Below are positions 25,242-32,442 of a DNA stretch of 64,000 nt, one piece after another. The stretch is from CBINFS01 sp966250015 (lineage in GTDB: Bacteria; Bacteroidota; Rhodothermia; Rhodothermales; DASSAV01). Positions within the stretch are counted from its first letter, which is position 1, and every line of letters begins with the position of its first letter. The position numbers were made by a program, and so were the translations under genes. The stretch is taken from assembly GCA_966250015.1 (NCBI GenBank), contig CBINFS010000012.1:43010-107009 (forward strand), given 5' to 3'. Under the pieces are notes generated by a model that was not told the origin of the DNA, searched no databases, and was given only the letters and a program-made list of their open reading frames with translations.

Positions 25242-27311
25242 CTATTTGACCAGGATCATCCGTTTGGTTATGGTCTGCGTCGGCGTCTGCAGCTGGTACA
25301 GGTACAGACCGCTCGACAGGTGCGACGCGTCGAACGTCACGCGGTACGTCGAGGCAGGCTGGACGCCGTCCACGAGCGTGGCGACGAGACGACCCATCAG
25401 GTCGAACACGCGGACTTTTACGTGCTGCGTCTGAGTGATCGTGTACTCGAACGTCGTCGAGGGGTTGAACGGGTTCGGGTAGTTCTGCGAGAGCGAGATG
25501 CTCTTCGGAAGCTCCGAATCGACTACCTCGATGCCCGTCGGGCTGGTGCCGGCCTCATAGCAGAGATCCAGGATGTTCTGCGGCAGGTTTTCGGCCGTCG
25601 GATTGCACTCGAACGGTACGGCGCCCGATTCCACGATCTGCACGAGCGGCAGCGTGTAAGCAGCCGGCCACGAGCCGTCCTGGTTCGGCAGCACGTACTG
25701 GTAACGACGGCGGCCGGGATCGTATCCACCCGAACCTTCCTGAATGTAGCCGTCAACGGAATTGCCGTATTCGTACCGATACGGAAGCGCGTTGTACGTC
25801 GGACCTTTCAACAGGTAGGTACCGGTGTAGATCATGTCGCCATCCGGGTCCTCAAGAACCACGGGTTCAAGGGTTTCCACGTCGTGAGCGAGCTGCTGGG
25901 TATACCGCCAGATGCCGTCTTCGAAATTCACGCGCACCGAGTCGGTAGCGGGATCAAAGACCTCCTTGGTTGTGAACGTCAACGCCGGGGTCATGTCGAC
26001 CTGGAACGTGACCTCGACTTCGTCGTCGGCGGTCAGCACGTTACCCGGGCGGATGCTGTTGAAATACTGGATGCCGAGGTCCTGGTCGTCAACGCCGGTA
26101 AATACGAACGTCCGGTTGCCGCCGCCAAAGTCCAGTGGTTCTTCGTAGCCAGCGTCACCGCTGAGCGGGTGTCCTTCTTCGGTCTGGAAGTCCACGTAGA
26201 ACTTGTACGAGACCACATTATTGGCGAAAGCCGTGACCGGGATGGTGTTGGAGAACTGGGTAGCCTCCACGCCTTCAAAGAGCATGCAGTCGTCCGGGTT
26301 GGCCGACGCATCCTGGAGGCAGTTGCCCCATCCGTTGAAGCCGCCGCGCACGATCATCGTGTCGCCGCGCACCCGGCTGAATACACCGACGTCCTCGAGC
26401 GGGGTGATGTCCACGGTGAAGATCACGTTGGCCGTCACAAGCTGGGCGCCGCCTTCGACCGGAGTCGAATTGCTGAAGTAGACCCAATGCAGGGTGGTGT
26501 CAGTCTCCGGAACGACGAAGGTGCGGTTATTTCCATCCTCGTAGCCCCCGTCACCCAGGTTGAGACCGTCCATGTAGAACTTGTAATTCTGCGTCTCCCC
26601 AACGGCGGTCTCGGGCAGGTACATCACACCCGACCATAGGTGATAGCCCGGATGGTTGGGGTCGTCTGATTCGCGGCTCAGTGGCACCACGCCGCCCCAG
26701 TCGATCATCTCACCGCCTGCGCCCGTGCCGCCGAGCGCAGGATCACCTCGCAGCCCGATCACCAACCCTTCGGCTTCCGGATCGTAGCCTTTTTCAACCG
26801 CGTTGACGGTATTCATGAACACGCGGAACCAGACCGCTACGCTGTCCTCCTTCTCCTCCCACGGCCGCCAGTCGTACTCCAGATCGCTCTGGCGTGCGAA
26901 GAAGTGGAGCGGCAGCTCGACGTCACCCGTTCCGGCCTCGAGCACGTGGTTGTCACCACTTTCCCATCCGTCTATCTGATGTTCCTGTGCAAGCGGGCTA
27001 AAGAACTTGTACTGAAGCTCCTGATCGTCCGGAATCTGGAACGAAATGGTCCAGTAGTCTCCCTCCACGTTCGTTGCCGTCAGTTGCGTGGCATCATCCC
27101 AGGCGATCACGTTGCCGTCGGGAAGCGTAAACGGTGCGGTTCCTCCGATCGCGCCACGTACCTGGATGATGTCTGCCGCGTCCAAAGTGTCGGGAAGGGT
27201 GGCGGTGTTTAGCTGCAACGTGACGGTACGCTGCGCAAACGCCGTCCCGCTAATCATTCCAGCCAGCACCAGCAGTGCCGGTAGAAGCCATAACTTCGTA
27301 AATGATCGCAT
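25242..27311 (-). CDS. T9SS-secreted surface protein with four tandem starch-binding-like modules
   Basis: 689 aa with a signal peptide (cleavage after TAFAQ27). Residues 28-560 divide into four beta-rich modules of about 110-140 residues, each ending with a shared pattern: YKFFSP (101), YKFYMDGLNLGDGGYEDGNN then RTFV (243-265), YKFYVDF with GGGNRTFV (369-402), and YRYEYG with GRRRYQYV (511-540). Modules 3 and 4 open with VIFTVDITP and VTFQVDMTP, and module 3 has RGGFNGWG, a pattern seen in starch-binding CBM and E-set domains. A T9SS sorting domain fills about 600-689 (SQNYPNPFNPSTTFEYT through TQTITKRMILVK). It takes the position of SusE/SusF in Bacteroides loci and probably holds starch at the surface, but is not clearly homologous to them. 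Binding is inferred. Confidence 0.78.
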   Translation of the reverse strand: MRSFTKLWLLPALLVLAGMISGTAFAQRTVTLQLNTATLPDTLDAADIIQVRGAIGGTAPFTLPDGNVIAWDDATQLTATNVEGDYWTISFQIPDDQELQYKFFSPLAQEHQIDGWESGDNHVLEAGTGDVELPLHFFARQSDLEYDWRPWEEKEDSVAVWFRVFMNTVNAVEKGYDPEAEGLVIGLRGDPALGGTGAGGEMIDWGGVVPLSRESDDPNHPGYHLWSGVMYLPETAVGETQNYKFYMDGLNLGDGGYEDGNNRTFVVPETDTTLHWVYFSNSTPVEGGAQLVTANVIFTVDITPLEDVGVFSRVRGDTMIVRGGFNGWGNCLQDASANPDDCMLFEGVEATQFSNTIPVTAFANNVVSYKFYVDFQTEEGHPLSGDAGYEEPLDFGGGNRTFVFTGVDDQDLGIQYFNSIRPGNVLTADDEVEVTFQVDMTPALTFTTKEVFDPATDSVRVNFEDGIWRYTQQLAHDVETLEPVVLEDPDGDMIYTGTYLLKGPTYNALPYRYEYGNSVDGYIQEGSGGYDPGRRRYQYVLPNQDGSWPAAYTLPLVQIVESGAVPFECNPTAENLPQNILDLCYEAGTSPTGIEVVDSELPKSISLSQNYPNPFNPSTTFEYTITQTQHVKVRVFDLMGRLVATLVDGVQPASTYRVTFDASHLSSGLYLYQLQTPTQTITKRMILVK

Positions 27312-27451
27312 GAAGCACCCTCATTCTGGTTGATGAAACGAAAGCAAATAATGAAGAACAGAGAACGCCGTCGCACCAAGCTCTTTCTCTTCCACAGGCC
27401 AGGCCTTCATCATCAGCGTTTATCCGTGAACTTACTGCGAACGGACGAAGA

Positions 27452-28540
27452 TTAAAAACGCACCATCAAGGTAAATCTATTTACCCCGTTCAAGTTTTCG
27501 TGGGCTTCGTACGCGTAGTCGAACGCTACGTCCAACGAGCCGAACCCGTACCGGAGGCCTGCGCCTGCCGTAAACGACCGCTCGCTGTCTTCCAGAAACA
27601 GCTCGCTGTACCCTCCCCGTAGCAGCACCACCTCTCCCAGCAGCGCGATCTCCGACCCCACATTCACGTACTGCTGGTTGTTGTTCGGATTGAGCGCATC
27701 AACCGCCACGGTGATTCGGCTATTCCCCGTCTCGTAAACCTCTCCGGCAAGGCCTATCCGCATCATGAGCGGAAGGTCGAACGGATCCGTCGTTATCCGC
27801 CCCCTCGTGCTCTGGTTGTTCCCCTCCATACCCGGCGCGATGTCAACCGGAACCAGAAGATCGTCGCCGGACATCTTCATCTTTGTGCCAAAGTTGGAAA
27901 TAGAGGCGCCCAGGCGTATCCCCCTGAACGGCGTCGTAAACAACGTACCGATGTCCAGCGCGACGCCGTTTGCCGTCGAGTTCGAAATGTGTTCGGTAAT
28001 CAGCTTGACGTTCGCGCCGATCGAAAACCGGTCGGTCAAGGAGCGGCCGTACGACAGGGCAAACGCGTAGGAGCCCGCGCGAAACGTCTCGCCGGTGCCG
28101 TCCTGTTGCTCTTCCGTCGTCACTTCCATCTCGCCGGTTCTGAGCGCCGTCACGCCGAAGCCCATCGTGCCGGAGCCGGCAGGCAGAATGACGGAAAGGT
28201 AGTTGAACGTGATGTCTGCAATCCACTCGGCATTTTCCACCGTAAAGATGCCGTTCCGGATGCCGGCAAGACCCGCCGGGTTCCAGTATATCGACGTGCC
28301 GTCGTCGACGACCGCACTGACGGCGCCTCCCATGGCCGTGGCCCGGGCGCCGACCGGTATGCTGAGGAAATCGGCCGAGGTCGTACCGACCTTCGTCACC
28401 TGTCGCCCCACGTCGCCCGACTGAGCTTGTGCCGTAAGAGCAAGCGGAACGACCAGCAGTACGAAGGCCACGAATACCCGGCCCGCGTCACTCCACCCGA
28501 ACCACTGCCTGTTGTCCGAAGTCTTTATCCTGGTATTCAT
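27452..28540 (-). CDS. PorV/PorQ-family outer-membrane beta-barrel protein
   Basis: 362 aa with a signal peptide (cleavage near LTAQAQ) and an all-beta sequence ending in LMVRF, as expected for a barrel. The N-terminal pattern VGTTSADFLSIPVGARATAM then GGAVSAVVDDGTSIYWNPAGLA is the PorV/UPF0164 signature. In characterised T9SS systems PorV binds the sorting domain of cargo as it leaves the translocon and passes it to the sortase. Here the gene sits between two T9SS cargo genes rather than beside core T9SS genes, so it may be a cargo-specific paralogue. It is 17 bp after the large T9SS gene. Which PorV-family subtype it is cannot be settled by eye. Confidence 0.85.
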   Translation of the reverse strand: MNTRIKTSDNRQWFGWSDAGRVFVAFVLLVVPLALTAQAQSGDVGRQVTKVGTTSADFLSIPVGARATAMGGAVSAVVDDGTSIYWNPAGLAGIRNGIFTVENAEWIADITFNYLSVILPAGSGTMGFGVTALRTGEMEVTTEEQQDGTGETFRAGSYAFALSYGRSLTDRFSIGANVKLITEHISNSTANGVALDIGTLFTTPFRGIRLGASISNFGTKMKMSGDDLLVPVDIAPGMEGNNQSTRGRITTDPFDLPLMMRIGLAGEVYETGNSRITVAVDALNPNNNQQYVNVGSEIALLGEVVLLRGGYSELFLEDSERSFTAGAGLRYGFGSLDVAFDYAYEAHENLNGVNRFTLMVRF

Positions 28541-28557
28541 GTCGGTTCAGGTCACGC

Positions 28558-31500
28558 TTATTTGATGATCGCAAACGTTCCGGTCTTCTCACCGATGCCT
28601 GGGGCATCCACGTGGTAGACGTAGACCCCGTACGAAACCGAGAGGTTGTCTCGGGATTCGAGATTCCAGGCCACCTCACCGTTCAGCAGGGCATCCGCCG
28701 TCAGGTTCTCATTCGAGCCCATGTTGTGCTCGAGCACCTGCACGAGATGCCCGCTGACCGTGTAGATTCGAATCGTACACCTGGGTGGGAGGTGAATAAA
28801 CCGGATCTCCCGCTCTCCACGCCCGGTCGAGTAAGGATTGGTCCCTTCGAAGAGGCTGGCGCCCCGATATGGATTGGGCACCACACGAATCTGGTCGAGC
28901 TGTTCTGCTGCCAGCGCCTCGTCCACCGTCGGACCCTTTGCCGTAAACTCGAACACGTCCCACGACAGGAACGGCTTCTTCGTGACGATCAGCGCCTCAT
29001 TCCCCGCCGCCGGGTTTTGCTTATCGGTATGCGTGAAGTCCAGCGAGATACGCCACGTGATACCCATCTCCCCGTTTGGCATCCTTTCGTAGAGGATGAT
29101 GAAGTCGCTCCGTTCACCGGAGGGATCAGCCGTCAGCCGCGCCGGAGACGTGGCGCTGACCCCACCGTCGCTGTTGTCGCGGTCGGCAAAGCCGTAATCG
29201 ACCTCTTCCCCGGTGATCGCGTTGATCACCCTGAAGTTGGTCGGCCTTGCCGGGAGCGTGCTGCTGCCCACGTTAAGCTCGATCGAGTGCCCCGACCCAT
29301 CTTCCCCAACAACCACCCGGTAGTCCTGTGGATTGCGGAACCCCCGAATGCGGGGCGGCGCCACGTAGGGCTCCAGCACGATCGGGTAAGCCTGAGTATC
29401 CTTCCACGACGTGTTGGCCCGGTCGAGCACGATGAACGGATCCGCAAAGAACTTGAGGCGGAACCCATCCACGACGGCGGCTTCCTGACCCGCCCGGAAC
29501 GCCTGTGACCGGTTGATCACGGTGCGTCCGTCCGTCACGTCGATGAGGGAGAAGTTTTTCGTCGTGAGCGTGTCGGCAGCGGTCGAAGACGTCGAGACGA
29601 TGAGGGTGTCCTCAAAAATGATCCGGTACTGGTGCCCGTCGCGAATCTGCGTTGGATCGACGATCTCGTACCCGATACGGCTGGTCGTGTTACCCTGCAC
29701 CCTCGGGAGGAATCCCTGCCCGCCGTCGTCCAGCGTCGCCCCTATGACGCCCGAAGGCGACGAGGTCGGGGTCACCTCCACGACGTTCGGTCCCGTCGTA
29801 ATCGTGCCGTCCGCTTCGAAGCGGATACGGATGGGCGACTCGCTCGGCGCGATGTTGGCAGCGGCCGCGCCGAAGTCGTAAGAGGTCACCGCGTAGAAGT
29901 AGCGCACCCCGTTCGTTACCGTCGAGTCGACGAACACGTGGGCGAGCCCGTTCCCTGCTTCTCCCGGGTCTTGCATGTCGTTACCCAGGTAAAACTGCGT
30001 ACCGTTGATCGCGACCGGGTGGAAACCCTGGTTCCCGTTGATCAGGTCGAACTGGGCCAAAGGCCGCAGGAACTGCGCGTTTCCGAAACCGTCCGTGATT
30101 ACCTTGGCGTCCAGAAAAGCCGGGTCGGTCGCACGGTAGACGCGGTATCCCTCGAAGTCTCTCGCAGGGAAACCAATGTCGGCCATGAAGTTGTCGAACG
30201 TATCCTCTGCCTTGGAATCCCAGTACAGGGTGACCTTTCCGTCTCCCGGAACGGCTGTCACTGTGGGCGTCAGAGGCGCCTGGGCAAACCGGTAGTCCGC
30301 CTGATAGGCGTTCACCGCATTGTTGCGTTTCGTCAGGATGTCCCGGAAACGATCCTGGAAAGCAGCAGCACTCCGGTTATCCTCGCCGAGTATGACGGCG
30401 TAGGAAATCCGCTCCGTTTGGCCGGCTCGAAGCGGGAAAATGCCGCTCGATACGAACAGGTCGAAGTCACCTCCCTGTTCGAGCACGCTCGGATCGAAGA
30501 ACTGGCCGGGAATCATGAACCGGTTGAAGAGCTCCTTGTCGGAGATCCGCTGGTAGTCGATCCCTCCTGCCGGATCGTACTGCACGTTGGTAATACCGAT
30601 CTGGTCCGACTCGGAAACGTCGGTCACGTCGATGTTTGGCTCGCCGGGGAAGTCGGTGCCGGCGCCGCTGGTCGGGCGGCCGTCCCCCTCGCCGAAGTCG
30701 CTCGTGAAGTCAGCCCCGTCGAGGCCAACGTCGTCCAGGCCGGGCCGCCAGTCTCCGTCGTTGTCGATCCCGTCCGCCCGGCTCTCGTCGATCATCTCGT
30801 CGATGTTTTCGTCGATTCCTTCGTCGATCGCGCCGTCGCCGTCGTTGTCGATCCCGTCCGCGTAGCACTTGCCCAGGTCTTCGGGACCGAGCTGATAGAG
30901 CACGACCGACGTGCCAGGCACACGGTAGCGGCCGTAGGGATCGTTACGCGCTGCATCGATCATTTCCTGAGTCACCTTGGGAGATCCCGGCTCACTCAGG
31001 ATTAGGCCGGGATTGTCGCACGAGTTGTCGTTGTCCACGCCGTCCTTGAACCCTGCCCCAAGGTCTTCCGTCCCGACACCGATCAGGTGGACCCGCTCAC
31101 CCGCGGCGAGGTTCGGATTGGGTGGCCACCGGTGCCAGCGATCTCCGGCGGCAGCCGAAATCATTTCCTGCGTCACCACCGGGCTATTCGCCTCACCGTC
31201 TCCATCATTGTCGATGTAATCGGCGTATCCGACACCCTTTTGAGCAATCTGGCCGGGTCCCGCCGCAAAGGGTACGTGCGTCTCGTTCTCGTCGATCAGC
31301 CCGTTGCCGTTGTCGTCGATCCCGTTCGTCGGATTCTCCCCTTCCAGCATCTCGGCGGTGATCACCGGGCTCCCGGGCTCGCCGACGGCTACCGTAACGT
31401 CATCCCCCGTCGTTCCATCACCGTCGTTGTCGATGCGATCGACGGCATTACCGGGTGTCTCGAGGAATACGGCGGCAGCCGCCCCAACCGGCGTGTTCTG

Positions 31501-32394
31501 GAACTGGGGATTCCCGATGCCGTCCAGGTCCGTCATAAATGCGACGTCCTCGAGGAGGTCGTAGAACGGCATGTCGTCCGACGAGTCGCCGTCACCACCT
31601 ACGAGGTCCGCAAGCCAGAGCGTCACACCGACCTTGTCGAGATCCTTCGTACCGTCGTTTTTGACGTTGTGGATGACGAAGAGCACGTCGTTGATGAGGA
31701 CCTGGCTCCACGCCAGCACGCGCGTCTCCACGATCAGGCCGAGTCCACGCCGGGTAAGATCGGTGGTGTCCGGATAGTACGGATGCCTGCCGTACGTGTC
31801 GTCACCCATTTTGTAGTAGAGCTCCTGGTCGGCATTGAATACGTCTTTGCCGAAAAAACCATTCCACGAGCCGCACCAACCGGCGTCGATCGGGTCGTCC
31901 ATCTTGTCCGGCCAGCAGTTCGGCCAGGTATTCGGATCGTCCGAACGGGCAATGGTTTTAGATTCGATACTGGTATTTGCGTATCCCGGTATCGGTTCGA
32001 ACGACCACGACACGTTCTCCTGGTTGGGGTTGTTGCGGAATCGCGGAAGATCCACCAGCCAGGTAGGCTGGCCGTTTTCCCCAATCACTTCTGCCCCAAC
32101 AAACAAACCCGTCAGGGCGATGTAGTGCCGGCGCGTATTTTTGGGCCATTCGTAGGGTATCTCCCCCGGAACGGCCCCCGTTCGACCAGTCAGTCCGGTG
32201 TTAAAAATGGTTGCCCGCAGGTTATTCCCGTCGATGTCGCCCTTGAGCCGTTCGAAGACACTGACGCGCTCCTTGCTCGGCTCGTGATTGCGATCAATCT
32301 GTCCCTGAGCGTAGACCCGTGTGAAAGCGAGTGGGATAAATAGTAGAAGTAAAAATGCCGCTGCGGCCGTTCGATCAAACATGCGACTGCTCAT
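28558..32394 (-). CDS. Large T9SS-type surface protein with calcium-loop repeats and FN3-like region
   Basis: About 1,278 aa from the ATG at 32394 (another ATG lies four codons on); signal peptide AAAAFLLLLFIPLAFTRVYAQ. The middle third (about 320-560, numbered from the 32409 ATG) carries six Asp/Asn-rich loops of thrombospondin-type-3 or dockerin-like form (DRIDNDGDG, NGIDDNGNGLIDENE, DYIDNDGDG, DGVDNDNS, DGIDNDGDGAIDEG, DGIDNDGDW). Three of them alternate with a repeated SPxVTQEMI motif (347, 409, 477). An FN3-like stretch follows (TVTAVPGDGKVTLYWDS). The C-terminus (VVPNPYRGASLFEG, IRIYTVSGHLVQVLEH, YGVYVYHVDAPGIGEKTGTF) is a T9SS/FlgD-like domain. Function unknown; it occupies the SusD position after the TonB receptor and may be its surface partner. 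Confidence 0.75.
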   Translation of the reverse strand: MSSRMFDRTAAAAFLLLLFIPLAFTRVYAQGQIDRNHEPSKERVSVFERLKGDIDGNNLRATIFNTGLTGRTGAVPGEIPYEWPKNTRRHYIALTGLFVGAEVIGENGQPTWLVDLPRFRNNPNQENVSWSFEPIPGYANTSIESKTIARSDDPNTWPNCWPDKMDDPIDAGWCGSWNGFFGKDVFNADQELYYKMGDDTYGRHPYYPDTTDLTRRGLGLIVETRVLAWSQVLINDVLFVIHNVKNDGTKDLDKVGVTLWLADLVGGDGDSSDDMPFYDLLEDVAFMTDLDGIGNPQFQNTPVGAAAAVFLETPGNAVDRIDNDGDGTTGDDVTVAVGEPGSPVITAEMLEGENPTNGIDDNGNGLIDENETHVPFAAGPGQIAQKGVGYADYIDNDGDGEANSPVVTQEMISAAAGDRWHRWPPNPNLAAGERVHLIGVGTEDLGAGFKDGVDNDNSCDNPGLILSEPGSPKVTQEMIDAARNDPYGRYRVPGTSVVLYQLGPEDLGKCYADGIDNDGDGAIDEGIDENIDEMIDESRADGIDNDGDWRPGLDDVGLDGADFTSDFGEGDGRPTSGAGTDFPGEPNIDVTDVSESDQIGITNVQYDPAGGIDYQRISDKELFNRFMIPGQFFDPSVLEQGGDFDLFVSSGIFPLRAGQTERISYAVILGEDNRSAAAFQDRFRDILTKRNNAVNAYQADYRFAQAPLTPTVTAVPGDGKVTLYWDSKAEDTFDNFMADIGFPARDFEGYRVYRATDPAFLDAKVITDGFGNAQFLRPLAQFDLINGNQGFHPVAINGTQFYLGNDMQDPGEAGNGLAHVFVDSTVTNGVRYFYAVTSYDFGAAAANIAPSESPIRIRFEADGTITTGPNVVEVTPTSSPSGVIGATLDDGGQGFLPRVQGNTTSRIGYEIVDPTQIRDGHQYRIIFEDTLIVSTSSTAADTLTTKNFSLIDVTDGRTVINRSQAFRAGQEAAVVDGFRLKFFADPFIVLDRANTSWKDTQAYPIVLEPYVAPPRIRGFRNPQDYRVVVGEDGSGHSIELNVGSSTLPARPTNFRVINAITGEEVDYGFADRDNSDGGVSATSPARLTADPSGERSDFIILYERMPNGEMGITWRISLDFTHTDKQNPAAGNEALIVTKKPFLSWDVFEFTAKGPTVDEALAAEQLDQIRVVPNPYRGASLFEGTNPYSTGRGEREIRFIHLPPRCTIRIYTVSGHLVQVLEHNMGSNENLTADALLNGEVAWNLESRDNLSVSYGVYVYHVDAPGIGEKTGTFAIIK

Positions 32395-32442
32395 TGCGGA
32401 TAAATTCATGTGTGATGAAGCAAGTTGACGTGCCGGGGACCG

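Noticed and set aside
25188..26639. A 483-codon plus-strand frame antisense to the starch-binding protein
   Set aside because: Composition typical of an antisense GC shadow, and it begins inside the intercistronic hairpin.
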